Origin: M55B112 sp040903745
GTDB lineage: Bacteria > Bacteroidota > Bacteroidia > Bacteroidales > GCA-2748055
Assembly: GCA_040903745.1 (NCBI GenBank)
Contig: JBBDUV010000094.1
Span: 1-64,000 of the forward strand
Length of the DNA: 64,000 bases
Reading direction: 5' to 3'
Shown: one piece after another, positions 16,723 through 27,021 of the stretch
How positions within the stretch are numbered: the first letter of the stretch is position 1
How the letters are laid out: each line of letters starts with the position of its first letter
Notes under the pieces: generated by a model
What the model saw: the letters and a program-made list of their open reading frames with translations, nothing else
Told to the model about the DNA's origin: nothing
The model's database searches: none
Made by a program: the position numbers and the translations under genes

Positions 16723-19086
16723 CTATTTCAACACTTCGAAGCTGACTGACTCTATATTTCCCTGTTCATCGACCACTGTGAGCGTATGTCTCCCCGGAGG
16801 TATATCCGTTCCCATCTGATGTCGCCCCTGGGTTGTTCCAATAAAGGATTCACCCAAATGCCAGAAAATCCGGGTTGTGGGATTGCGGTGTGCCACCTCA
16901 AATACTACCTCTCCCTTTTCGCCGTCCAGTTCGAGTGGTATCACCAGGTAACTGTCACGTTCCGGGTAAACGATCTCCATCTCCCGAACAGTTTCATCGC
17001 GGCACCCCTGCATTAGCGGAGGTAAACTTACATAGCGCGGATCAGTCTGTTTATAGTACCACTCCATCAGCGGGGGAAGGATAAACCAGCTGCGGCGCTG
17101 CATCCGGCTTACAGGATAACATTCGCTGTTCACACGGTACTCCCCGGATTCGTCCAGATGCACTGTGTGATGATAGGGACATGCCTCTGATTTTATCCCC
17201 TTAGGAACTACCGGAAGGGTATCGGTATCGGAACAAAGAGGTCCGGCAAGATAGCCGCTTTGTGCGCAGGTAACTGCCTCGGAGAGATCATCGAGTGGTG
17301 CATCGAACCAACCTGTTTCCGGCAACATGGTAAACAGATCAAACATCAGAGGCGCAGCAGCAGTGATCCCGGTGAGTCCCGGTCTTCCCTCTCCGTCGGC
17401 ATTGCCCGCCCAAACAGCCACCACATATTCGGGAGTAACCCCAACGGCCCACGCATCCCGGAACCCATAACTTGTTCCGGTTTTCCAGGCAATTCTTCTC
17501 GAAGATGACATTAAATACCATAATGATAATTCATCAGGTCTGTTTACTTCAAGTAATGATTTAAATGTTATGTAGATACTTGAAGCAGAAAGAACACCTT
17601 CTTCCTGGAGCAGTTCATATTCGGGTATGGGGGCTCCCTTCTCCAGCCGGGGCATGTGGTAATCTGACTGAAAGTAATTGCCGTCAGAATCTGTATAGTG
17701 CTTCAGCACCCGCGCCAGGCTTCCATAGGTACCTGCCAGCTCCCAGAGGGTTGTCTCACCTCCGCCGAGAATCAGGGTTAAACCGTAATGTTCGTGCGAT
17801 GATTTAAAGGTGGTGAAACCGATGTTCCTAAGTAGTCCCAAAAATGGTTCCACACCATACCTTTTTAACATGATAACCGAAGGGATATTAAGGGACCTTG
17901 TCAATGTCTGTCGAGCCTGAACGGCGCCTTCATATCCCCGGTCGTAATTTTTCGGTGCATATCCATTGTACCGGATGGGCACATCGGGGATCAGGGTCCG
18001 CTGCAAGATATCGCCATTATCGAGCATCCCTGCGAATAGGAAAGGCTTCAGAATACTACCGGTGCTCCTGGGGGATCTGACCACATCCACGCTGTTACCG
18101 TTTGACTGATTTTCTGTCGGCTTGCTGTTACCAACGTACGCGAGTACTTCACCTGTCTCCACCGCCATCACCAAACAGGCCATGTTGTGTATTTCGTTTG
18201 CGCGCAACATCTCCTGCCGGATCTCCGTTAACTCATTCGCCCGCTCCTGGGTATACCGGTCGATGGTTGAATAGAAGCGGTTTTTCGCTTTATCCAACAT
18301 AACCCCATCGGTGAGGTGCGGGGTCATATCCGGAAGGGGAAGCGGTTTCCCGGGAAGGGGCTCCATAACAGCCAACAGGTAACTGTTCTCATCGATATAA
18401 TCCTTGTCAATAAGCCTCTTCAACAACCTGTCCCTCTTTTGCTTCAGCAGATCGCGGTTTCTTCCGGGATGGATCAGGGCCGGTGCATTGGGAAGAACGG
18501 CAAGCAGGGCCGCCTCTGACCAGGTAAGCTGATGCGGGGACCTTCCGAAGTAGCGCCATGATGCTGCTTCAAGGCCTACAACATTCCCTCCGAAAGGTGC
18601 ATTGTTGGCATAGGTGGTAAGTACCGTCTCCTTGGTTGCCGTTAGTTCATACCTCACCGCCTGAACCATCTCAATGGCTTTCCAAAACAAATTCCTCGGC
18701 CGGTTCTTCCCCGACATCCGCATTACCTGCATAGTAAGGGTGCTGCCCCCGCTCCTGATCTCTCCTGCCCTGATATTTTGTATTGCAGCCCTGGCGATAC
18801 TGCCAGGGTTTATTCCCGGGTGAACGTAAAAAAACCGGTCCTCAAATTCAATCACCGCAGCGACATATTTCCGCGGCAGGGAATCAATACCGGGAAACCT
18901 CCACTGACCGTCACCTGCTATACGTGCTCCCAGCAGTTCTCCATTCCGGTCGTACACTACTGTAGATAAAGGATCCCTGAATAGCTGATCGGGCAGGGAG
19001 ATCCAAAACAGGAACAGTACGACAACCATGGTGATCAGCAGCACCCTGTATTCCTTCCACCACTTGATCATCTTTCCCGTAAACAT
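16723..19086 (-). CDS. pbpC: Penicillin-binding protein 1C
   Basis: Class A PBP of the PBP1C type, 787 aa. One N-terminal transmembrane helix (about 14-32) precedes the glycosyltransferase domain with catalytic Glu in EFEDRFFYVHPG and RSGGSTLTMQVMR. The transpeptidase has SxxK in TGSILKP, SLN and KTGTS, all intact. The C-terminal BiPBP_C domain (about 700-787, TTRIFWHLGESFIGTTQGRH) is present. Normally pbpC and a periplasmic alpha-2-macroglobulin form a repair and defence pair; here the partner directly upstream (one-base gap) is broken. PbpC translation may depend on reinitiation or coupling across that damaged gene. Confidence 0.94.
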   Translation of the reverse strand: MFTGKMIKWWKEYRVLLITMVVVLFLFWISLPDQLFRDPLSTVVYDRNGELLGARIAGDGQWRFPGIDSLPRKYVAAVIEFEDRFFYVHPGINPGSIARAAIQNIRAGEIRSGGSTLTMQVMRMSGKNRPRNLFWKAIEMVQAVRYELTATKETVLTTYANNAPFGGNVVGLEAASWRYFGRSPHQLTWSEAALLAVLPNAPALIHPGRNRDLLKQKRDRLLKRLIDKDYIDENSYLLAVMEPLPGKPLPLPDMTPHLTDGVMLDKAKNRFYSTIDRYTQERANELTEIRQEMLRANEIHNMACLVMAVETGEVLAYVGNSKPTENQSNGNSVDVVRSPRSTGSILKPFLFAGMLDNGDILQRTLIPDVPIRYNGYAPKNYDRGYEGAVQARQTLTRSLNIPSVIMLKRYGVEPFLGLLRNIGFTTFKSSHEHYGLTLILGGGETTLWELAGTYGSLARVLKHYTDSDGNYFQSDYHMPRLEKGAPIPEYELLQEEGVLSASSIYITFKSLLEVNRPDELSLWYLMSSSRRIAWKTGTSYGFRDAWAVGVTPEYVVAVWAGNADGEGRPGLTGITAAAPLMFDLFTMLPETGWFDAPLDDLSEAVTCAQSGYLAGPLCSDTDTLPVVPKGIKSEACPYHHTVHLDESGEYRVNSECYPVSRMQRRSWFILPPLMEWYYKQTDPRYVSLPPLMQGCRDETVREMEIVYPERDSYLVIPLELDGEKGEVVFEVAHRNPTTRIFWHLGESFIGTTQGRHQMGTDIPPGRHTLTVVDEQGNIESVSFEVLK

Positions 19087-19087
19087 G

Positions 19088-22000
19088 CTAATGAGTCACG
19101 GGAACATCAATCCAACTGCCGGGTATTACCACCTGAACCTCCCTTTTATACATCTCTTCCGCCTTGACAGAGGGCAGATAGTACCTGCCTTTATAAGCCG
19201 CGTTCAGCCTTACAGTAAAGGTCCTGGACTGGTTTACCGGAAGAGAGAAATAGGTCATCACCCTGTCGTCGCGAATGTCCTGGTAGGTAAACGGCTGACT
19301 GACAGAAGAGGTGCCAAACAATCTTTCGTTGTGGATTTCCCATCCCGAGGGAAAGATGGTGGTTAGGGCAATGTTTTCCAGATGGCCACTTGTCCCTGGG
19401 TTGTATGCCCTGTAAACAGCGATCAAATCTCTTCCCTGAGATATTTCTCCGGGCGATATCCTGTTCCCATCCATATCGGTATAATGTACCTGCAGGTCAA
19501 GGTTACTGTTCATTGCCTCCTCATCACCGGGTTTTGGAATACCTGTATTGATCAACCTCACAAACAGAATGCCACCGGTATTGTTTTTTACCGTTACCTC
19601 TCCCTGAATCTTCTCGCCAGGCTCAAAAGCTATCTGTGCGAGCGGCATTCCTGTTTCTGCCTTTTTGGTAGCCTCCCTGTTAAAAGAGTAATCAAAGCTA
19701 ATTTGATTGTCCGACATCTCTCCCCTGGTAAATTTGGCTACTGCCACCAGGCTGTAGGCAGCAGTTTGGGTGCTCATCCATTGCTGACCAGAGAGTTCCC
19801 TGGCAATCTTTTCCAACAGAAGAACACCATTTTCCCTCATGCCGATCAGGATCATCGCTTCCAGGATCATCGCCTGATCCCGGCCAGTATGAAAAACCAC
19901 CACCGGATAGTTGAAAGGAGGCGAGTTTTTTAATTCCCTCCCTGATATTTTCATCTGTTTTCTGTTTTACCTTGTCGGTGATTTCAACCACATCACCCAA
20001 AAAAAGTTGGGGAAACACAGCAGAGGTAACCTGTTCAATACAACCATGCGGATATTTCAGCAGGAATTTAAGTCTCCGGCCAAAATCTATCGGAGGTATG
20101 GCAGAGACCTCCATCAGCAGCTCATTGGTTCCCTCCATTCCAACATAGCTCAACACCTGCATAGGTATCACCCGGCTCAACAACTGTTGTGATATACTTT
20201 GTTACCGGCGGATTGGACGAACGAATGTTCAGTTCAATTTCATATTCAGCAGTATGCTTCCCGGCGGTCGCTACGATCTTAACCTTGCCTACCCCGGTTT
20301 TCTCAGGTGTCTTCAGCATAAAATCCGCGATCAGATCGCCGGTTTCACGGAAAACTACCGATTGCTGCGTCTCCTTTGCGATCAGCATATCATTGGTAAT
20401 CAATTTCAGCTCGACATTTCTGATTGATTCGTCCATTACGAATACATTGACAGGCAGCGCCACCTCTTCACCCGGCCCCAGGACCCTGGGCAAGGTTGCA
20501 AGCAGCATCAGAGGTTGCTTAACAGGGATTGTTTTATCAACATGTCCATAGGCTCCCCTGTTCCCGGCAATGACCATTGTTCTTACCGACCCGATATAAT
20601 TGGGTATCGATAGGGTGTGGGTATTGCTTTTCCCTTCGAGGGTGAATGGACCCAAAAAGCGCACCATAGGGGGAAACCTGTTTGCCTCCCTGGTTCCTTT
20701 TCCCGGCTCATCCATATCGCCCCCGATGCTATAGATACCATCAATTCGTCCTCCATAGGCTCCTAAAACATGCTCGAACATATCCCATGTTTTAACACCG
20801 AGGGCCTCCTTCGCGTAAATGAAAGCCCAGGGATCCGGTGTCCGGAACCTGGTAAGATCCAGCAATCCTTCATCCACCATCGCGATGGTATAGGTCATGG
20901 TTTGGTTGTTCTTTTCAGAAACTTTTACCTCTATCCTGCTGTTCGGGCTCAGCTCATCGGGCATATCAATTTGTGGTGTAAGCTTGGTTCCGGGATCTAC
21001 AACATGGATGGGTATCACTCCGAACATCCTGATCGGAAGATCGTTTCCGGTATTCTTATGCGGTTGAATCAATGATGCGCAGAGATAAATATTGGGTGCC
21101 ATTGCGCCGGTGATTTTCATTTGGTATTTGGTTTCTGATCCGCCGGCCTCGATCCACTCCTGCTTTAGCACACCGGATCCGGTCTCCTGGCTGATCAGTA
21201 TACGGCCGTTCACGGAGGAGGGAATGGTTATCAAAGCTGTTTCTCCCACCGAATAGGTCGACTTATCTGAGCTGAACGTGAGAACTGCTGCAGCGTCAGG
21301 ATCTGCTTTGCGGGATCTTCCGGCCCACCCGGGCCAGTCCAGATAAACCACCTCCGCTGCACTGTGTCCTCCCATGTCAGATACAACCACCAGGTAGCGT
21401 CCCCATTCAGGGTATTCGATCCGGAAATTAAAAGAACCTTTTCCATTTTTTGTACTGATCGTTGTGCTGTATACCGGTGTCTGGTGACTGCTTCCCATGT
21501 AGGAGGCAAGGTTTTCGTGCGAGGCATCCCACCACCATCTCCACGATAACTTATAGATTTTAGCATCCAGTCCAAGCTTTGTAAGTGGCTCTCCTGCAGA
21601 AGAGACGGTCGCCACATCAATGGTATGGAGGGTGTCTGTCAGCAACATTTTCCGCTTGTCACCCTCCGGCGATTTTATTCCGACATAGGTGTTGAACGGA
21701 GAACAGTAAACGGACTTCTGGTCAATACTGAATTCTCCTGATTTTTCGAACAGGCGGGTTGTAAAGATCGCCTGCAGCATACCCGGGGCCTCTCCTTTAA
21801 TATTGAGTTGTTTAGAAAAGTTCGCATTTCCTGACTTATCGACGTTGCCCTCCCAGAACATGCTGGGGTATTGAGCTACTTTTTTGCCGGGATTTCTAAA
21901 GGTATAATCCTCATATCCTTTAAAAGATGTTGTAGCTGACCTGAAAAGAACTTCTATTTCAGCCCGAAGATTTCCGGCAGCGGCTCCGGTGAGCCACTTT

Positions 22001-24230
22001 CCAAACAAGTGCGCAGATACCGCACCTTTTGAAGGATATATTGTATCCCCGTCAAAAGAGAGGTCTATTTTCAGTCGGTTGGGTTTAATGGTCTCAACCT
22101 GAATGCCCTCAGTAAAGCGTACCCCCCCAACTGTAGCATTCAATGTATATCTGCCGGTTGGAGCATCCGGGGCGGTTTTTGTGTGAAACGGGTAAAAACC
22201 TGTGCTGCTTCCCGGAGCCACGCTTTTCCGGACAACTTTTCCGCGGGGATCCTTCAACTCAAAGGTAACAGGATGTCCATCGGGCAATGGATTTGCCCTG
22301 TCGTCGAGTATCAGGTTCATAAAGATTGAATCACCCGGTCTCCAAACCCCTCTTTCGCCGTATAAAAATCCTTTGATCCCTTTTTGCACAGCTGTTCCGG
22401 ACACATCAAACATACTATAGGAGAGGGCCGCCCCATCAACTAATTTCAGGTAACCTTTCTGACCTCCATGTTCAGCCACTACCAGAAAAGGCTTGCTTTT
22501 CAATAGCAGTTCTGCCATCCCGCTGCTATTGGTTGATTCCTTTGCAATTTCTTGCTGCTGGTAATTATAGGCTGTAACCAGGGCATTTGATACTCCTGTT
22601 GCTTGAAGAAGATCTGTAACGGTGATAAGCAACTTTTCTCCGGAACCAGATTTAGCAATCAGTCCCAGGTTGCTTGCCAGCACGTTTCTCGCAACGGCCC
22701 TGCGCTTTCCATAATAAGCCGGTTTACAAGGATCTTCCCTGTCTTCCCATCTGTAACCCTCATAATCATAATAGTCATAGCTACTGTAATAGCTTTCATG
22801 GGAGTCCCAGTAAGACATCTCATCAACACCTATTCCGTCCTGGGGTTCAATGGTTCCTGTAAGTTCCATAATCTGTTCGCTGCACGAAAAGAGAGACTGG
22901 CTTTGTCTGAAGTTGATCTCCACCCTGTAAAGAGCTCCGGGTTCTGTTTTCACAAGTTCGGTAAGATTGAGTGAAAAAGTATTCCATTGTCCGAAATGAA
23001 TGGGCTTATCTGCCGCCAGGTCGATGGTCCGCTTCATGATCAGTCGACCTGCGCGTTTAAGTTCACTGCTTCCGCTCAGTTGGTTTACCTGAAGAAATTG
23101 GGTGATGTTGTTCTCATAAATCTTGATCACTTTAAGATCAATTGCCTTGAGATTAACTGCTTTAAACGGCAGGATTACCTCGTCTGCAGTCGGAATAATT
23201 ACCCCTTGTCCCAGCAATGCAACAGAAGGTTTAATTTCTTCGAAAACGATATCAAGGCGCTGTCCAGTTTTCATCCCTTTACCGGAGCTGTTTCTTACAC
23301 CGGGTTCGATGAATAGAGTAAGTGAGCCATTTTGGCGCACATTCGGATAGGCCTTTATACTGTTACCATCTATAATAAACCGCATGTCTGTGTCGTTACT
23401 CAGATGGATCAGTCCCTCGAGTGACTGGTTCTTCCTTATCGGATCCGAAAATCGCAATACCACATGTTGTTCAGGATACTGCACCAGTTGATGTCCGATC
23501 ACTTTAAAATCGCCCAAAGCGGGAACAATAAATTCTTGAACCCCTTTTTGATCGGAGTTGATCGCAGCTCCATTGTACATTACCTCTACCTTCAATTCCT
23601 TTTCTCCTCTCACAATACTGTCTATTGTGAATTCATGCGTCTTCTCATCCGCCAGGTGAACCCAACTCACAGGCAGTTTTGTGTTCCCCTGGGTAACATG
23701 GATCACTGATCTGACCGCCCCAGGATCTGCATAATCCGCTGTCAGCAAGGTACCCGAAAGGCTATTGAGAACAGGTTGATAATCATTGTAGGGTCTGAAG
23801 CCGGCCAATTCTATGCTCAAATGCTGATTGATGGTATGAAACCGGAAATTAAATGACTTTTCCTGTTCGGTTCCTGGAAAAAGTTTATCTAATTTGAGTT
23901 TTACATCATAGGCTGTTCCCTGCCTGAACCGGTCAGCCGGCCGAAATTCAATCGTCTGCTGGTCTACATAATAGGCCCTACCATCGACTGCTGGCTGCAG
24001 GGTCATTGCGCCTTTCTCAACAAGACTGTTTAATTCGACGGAATCGGGAAAGGTTGCGCAAAGCGAACCTGCACCGGCGTTTCCGAGGAAATTACACCGC
24101 TGGTGAAAGCGGTAATCATCGGATTAAATGCAGGGCTGTCCAGTCCGGATTTGCCGGGTTTTTGGTTGCATTCGTTAAACAACAAAAAAATAAGAAACAA
24201 GACAGCGAAAGAGCGGGTGGAAGATTTCAT
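19088..24230 (-). pseudogene. Alpha-2-macroglobulin family lipoprotein gene, broken
   Basis: Gene for a large envelope-anchored protease trap (YfhM/MG2 type), readable only by joining four frames. The N-terminus from ATG 24230 has a lipobox-like LLFNECNQ. At 24046-24048 one C is missing from a CCC run; restoring it joins RFAQPFP to DSVELNSLVEKGAMTLQ. A second frameshift lies near 20125-20150 (EPGDTYAGVEL to VGMEGTNELL). The thioester motif CIEQ (YPHGCIEQ, about 20030-20045) survives. At about 19893 the frame breaks again: GGGFSYWPG runs straight into RDQAMILEAM, and the segment the family normally has between them (by my recollection over 100 residues) is gone. Point lesions could be sequencing errors; the deletion is harder to explain that way. 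It pairs with pbpC. Confidence 0.85.
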
Positions 24231-24442
24231 TGTTTCAGGATTTTTATTCACTTTTTAAAAGTATGAAAGTCAGCCATCATATTCAATGATGATGATGCAA
24301 TTTATGATTTTTTTAATACGGGTGCATCACATTGGCCGAAAAGCCTATGAATAATATGACATTTATCAGCTGCTTATGGCAGGATCTGCTAAAAAGTATG
24401 TAATATGCTTATATTCAGCTGTTTAGACTAGCTCTCTATAAA

Positions 24443-24486
24443 ACGTGCAAGGTTTCCTGGACATAACAGAAAATAACCTCGCACGT
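24443..24486. repeat. 12-bp inverted repeat in the macroglobulin-rnpA gap
   Basis: ACGTGCAAGGTT (24443-24454) and AACCTCGCACGT (24475-24486), one mismatch, 20-base loop. The 341-base gap (24231-24571) holds no plausible gene. A second dyad follows at 24525-24564. No T run adjoins this one, so it is not a clear terminator. Confidence 0.4.
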
Positions 24487-24524
24487 ATGGAAGAATAATT
24501 TCTCATTAGTCTGTCTGCACTGAT

Positions 24525-24564
24525 AGGCGATTGGTTTAGCCCTGCGGGTTTTCAATGATCGCCT
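24525..24564. repeat. Short inverted repeat downstream of rnpA
   Basis: AGGCGAT (24525-24531) and ATCGCCT (24558-24564), 26-base loop containing a GC-rich core. It lies just after the rnpA stop and might stabilise or end that transcript, but lacks a T tract. Confidence 0.3.
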
Positions 24565-24571
24565 GGCACTA

Positions 24572-24955
24572 TTACCTGCTAATAATCTCTGATAATCTGA
24601 TCAGAAGGACGTTCACCGCGTTTTTAATGGTCCTGTATTCTACAACTTCCGAGGCCTGGTAGACAAACATGATTTCATAATGGAATGATTTCTCTTCTGT
24701 TTGTTTGGTGATTGCAGGTTTAAGTTGTCGATATACTTCACGAATTCGTCGCTTTAGCAGGTTTCTGTGCACAGCTTTTTTTATCAGCTTTTTTGGCACC
24801 GATACTGTCATCATAATAGGCGCGGATCCATCATTTATCTTTCTATAAATCAAGCGTAAAGGAGGAGATGATATAGAATTACCGGTTCTGAACAGGATTT
24901 CGATCGATTTTCTGCTCTTTAACTTCTCCTTTTTATTGAAAGTATGCCGTTCCAT
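24572..24955 (-). CDS. rnpA: Ribonuclease P protein component
   Basis: Small basic protein subunit of RNase P, 127 aa, which with the RNA subunit trims tRNA 5' leaders. The family motif is clear in VSVPKKLIKKAVHRNLLKRRIREVYR (about 50-75; basic RNR-type helix). It starts with FNKKEKLKSRKSIEILFRTG, typical of the family. It is the last gene of the leftward DUF4271-hemD-rnpA run, an arrangement I know from Bacteroidota. No yidD or rpmH is adjacent. A hairpin with a T run ends right at its start codon (see 24960-24979). Confidence 0.95.
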   Translation of the reverse strand: MERHTFNKKEKLKSRKSIEILFRTGNSISSPPLRLIYRKINDGSAPIMMTVSVPKKLIKKAVHRNLLKRRIREVYRQLKPAITKQTEEKSFHYEIMFVYQASEVVEYRTIKNAVNVLLIRLSEIISR

Positions 24956-24959
24956 AAAA

Positions 24960-24979
24960 AAGGGGAATCCCTCCCCCTT
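24960..24979 (-). terminator. Terminator-like hairpin immediately before rnpA
   Basis: Read leftward, AAGGGGG (24979-24973) pairs with CCCCTT (24965-24960), followed by TTTT directly before the rnpA ATG at 24955. It sits between hemD and rnpA, so it may end hemD transcripts, attenuate read-through or mask the rnpA start. Confidence 0.5.
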
Positions 24980-25003
24980 ATTGTCCTGGATTAATAATGC
25001 TCT

Positions 25004-25762
25004 TTATCCTTTTCCGTTCTTGTTGTGCTGCTCAATAAAGCTCTCAAGGGCCATTGTCATAGAAGGGGCCTGTGGAGCCGGAGCTTTAATATCAAGCCTT
25101 AGACCAGCTTCTTCAACGGCTTTTGCAGTTTTGTCACCAAATGAAGCAATTTTGGTATTGTTCTGTTTAAAGTCGGGGAAATTTTTAAACAAAGATTTTA
25201 TCCCCGACGGGCTGTAAAAAACAAGAACATCGTAATTTACATCGGCCAGATCTGACAAATCACTACATTCTGTTTTGTAGAGGATGGATTTTGTGAAATT
25301 GAAATTTTGCCTCTCAAGCAGAACAGGTATCTCCTCCTTGTGGGCTGCGGACAAGGGCACCAGGAAATTTTCTGATTTGTGCTTCATCATAATATCTGCG
25401 AGATCTTCGATCTTTCCGGAGCCATAGAATATCTTCCTTTTTCTGTAGACGATGTATTTTTGCAGATAATAGGCAACGGATTCTGAAAGACAAAAATACT
25501 TCATGGTATCCGGGATGGTTACCCTGGTTTCTTCAGCAATTCTAAAATAATGATCGATTGCGGTTTTACTGTTAAAAACCACTGCTGTGAAATCTGATAA
25601 AACAATTTTTGATTGCCTGAACTCTTTCGATGTAATACCCTCAACATGGATAAACGGTCGAAAATCAATTTTCAGATTGTGTTTCTCAGCAAGATCAAAG
25701 TAGGGGGATTTGTTGTTTTCAGGTTCGGGTTGTGAAACTAAAATTTTCTTGATTCTGCTCAT
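25004..25762 (-). CDS. hemD: Uroporphyrinogen-III synthase
   Basis: Cyclises hydroxymethylbilane to uroporphyrinogen III, the branch point to haem, sirohaem and corrinoids. 252 aa with the two-lobed HemD fold; sequence conservation in this family is low. Visible support comes from the N-terminal ILVSQPEPENN strand, AVVFNSKTAIDHYF (usual VFTSxxAV) and the second-lobe YDVLVFYSPSGIKSLF and IASFGDKTAKAVEEAGL, which matches the IGxxTAxAxxxxG motif. Its place between DUF4271 and rnpA is also a Bacteroidota habit. The other early haem genes are not in the window; hemW at 54.7 kb is unlinked. Confidence 0.85.
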   Translation of the reverse strand: MSRIKKILVSQPEPENNKSPYFDLAEKHNLKIDFRPFIHVEGITSKEFRQSKIVLSDFTAVVFNSKTAIDHYFRIAEETRVTIPDTMKYFCLSESVAYYLQKYIVYRKRKIFYGSGKIEDLADIMMKHKSENFLVPLSAAHKEEIPVLLERQNFNFTKSILYKTECSDLSDLADVNYDVLVFYSPSGIKSLFKNFPDFKQNNTKIASFGDKTAKAVEEAGLRLDIKAPAPQAPSMTMALESFIEQHNKNGKG

Positions 25763-25791
25763 TTTCTTCTACCTTTTAGTTCGTTCTATCT

Positions 25792-26583
25792 CTACACTAC
25801 GGTTGTGAACCACTTGTAAAACAATAATAATGGAACTATTTCAAGGGCACAAAGATACAAAAACAAATAGAAATTAAAAACACGCTTTTTCGTGGAAAAT
25901 ACTACACCTCGTGCCATTTTCATGAAAACCAAAACAATAATTATAAACAAAGCAATATAAAACGTCCATTTCGCAAGAATTTCCTCAGAATAAACAATAA
26001 TAAAATTCAGCGGCAACAGTAGTATACCAAGCAACTTATTATAGGTAAACTCCATATACAGGTTTTCCCGAAGAAGCTCATGAATTAAGAATACATGTCC
26101 AACAATAATTGTTATTAAAATTCTAGCGAAGAAAAGTGCCATCAACAGGACCGAATAAAAAAGAAACAGGCGAAAACCGGATAATCCAAAGGGTTCCAAT
26201 TCCATTCTATCGGACAGCAACATAAAAAAAAGTCCTGTTGTTACAAAGTAAAAGCCATACAGGGCATTGTCTCTCTGGCGTTGTAGTTGACTGTTATCCT
26301 TATACATCCCTTCGGCAATGTTATACCTTACGGTTGCCATAAAAGTACTTGTAATTAACTGCCCGAGAAAGGTTTTGGCGACCGCATAACCTACTATCAG
26401 CGTCATTAAAAGATAGAAATACCAGATGGGGGTGGTTTCATTTACCAAAAAGCCCGGTGTGCCTTGAATCAATCCTGAATTATTCACCATTTCACTGATA
26501 ACAGGTTCATTAAGACTATATAAACATGAGTCTATTACGGAGGAAACGTGAGCGAACATATATGCAGCATCGTAATGGCGCAT
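25792..26583 (-). CDS. DUF4271 integral membrane protein
   Basis: 263 aa from ATG 26583; an upstream TTG at 26613 falls inside a good -7-like box and is rejected. About six to seven hydrophobic helices follow a soluble N-terminus of about 50 residues, with YNIAEGMYKDNSQLQRQRDN as a polar loop. It matches the Bacteroidota-specific DUF4271 family found upstream of hemD. Function is unknown. It starts the leftward DUF4271-hemD-rnpA transcript. Confidence 0.8.
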   Translation of the reverse strand: MRHYDAAYMFAHVSSVIDSCLYSLNEPVISEMVNNSGLIQGTPGFLVNETTPIWYFYLLMTLIVGYAVAKTFLGQLITSTFMATVRYNIAEGMYKDNSQLQRQRDNALYGFYFVTTGLFFMLLSDRMELEPFGLSGFRLFLFYSVLLMALFFARILITIIVGHVFLIHELLRENLYMEFTYNKLLGILLLPLNFIIVYSEEILAKWTFYIALFIIIVLVFMKMARGVVFSTKKRVFNFYLFLYLCALEIVPLLLFYKWFTTVV

Positions 26584-26610
26584 GTTTTCTGAGGATAGAA
26601 TAATTTGCCA

Positions 26611-26618
26611 CAAAGATA
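26611..26618 (-). promoter_or_regulatory. -7-like element of the DUF4271-hemD-rnpA unit
   Basis: Leftward TATCTTTG, 27 bases before ATG 26583. It decides the start: the TTG alternative overlaps the element itself. Confidence 0.5.
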
Positions 26619-26906
26619 TACAGAATATTTAGTCTGTCGATAGAATCAGGTGGCTTGAAAATAAAGTTCGAGAGCATAACTTGCCCCGCATTTATCAGGG
26701 ACCTGTCCCGTCATTATACAAGAGCGCGCTAAATTTTGACACCATTGAATGTTAAAGTTTCCGGATCATAGTGCCAGAACGAACCGGGCCTGCAAGCCCA
26801 GTGAAGCTAAAACCCATAATTCTTTTATGTGCTTGATAAGACAGCGTTAAGAGCAAAGAGATTAAACTGAAGGGGTTTTTCGGGAGAGATTAATCATTAT
26901 TTGCGA

Positions 26907-26914
26907 TATATTTG
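26907..26914 (+). promoter_or_regulatory. -7-like element upstream of the S41 protease gene
   Basis: TATATTTG, about 107 bases before ATG 27022. The 438-base divergent gap (26584-27021) otherwise shows only a tight GGGAC/GTCCC dyad at 26698-26709. Confidence 0.3.
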
Positions 26915-27021
26915 CATTGTTATTTGAACAGCAATGTACTTTTTTGTATAGACTCCGAATGATCAACTGAATGTTCTTCGAAATAAATGAAATAAAAAGC
27001 AGACATATAAAATTAATACGG

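Noticed and set aside
19698..20183. Separate 161-codon gene downstream of the large macroglobulin fragment
   Set aside because: Its first part is the continuation of the macroglobulin (GMEGTNELL, YPHGCIEQ) in another frame, and its end is out-of-frame read-through after the deletion junction, so it is part of the pseudogene.
24030..24251. Independent small lipoprotein gene
   Set aside because: Its sequence continues into the macroglobulin after restoring one C at 24046-24048, so it is the N-terminus of that gene.
4221..24300. Recently acquired genomic island
   Set aside because: No integrase, tRNA junction, flanking repeats or transposase; the content is mostly housekeeping.
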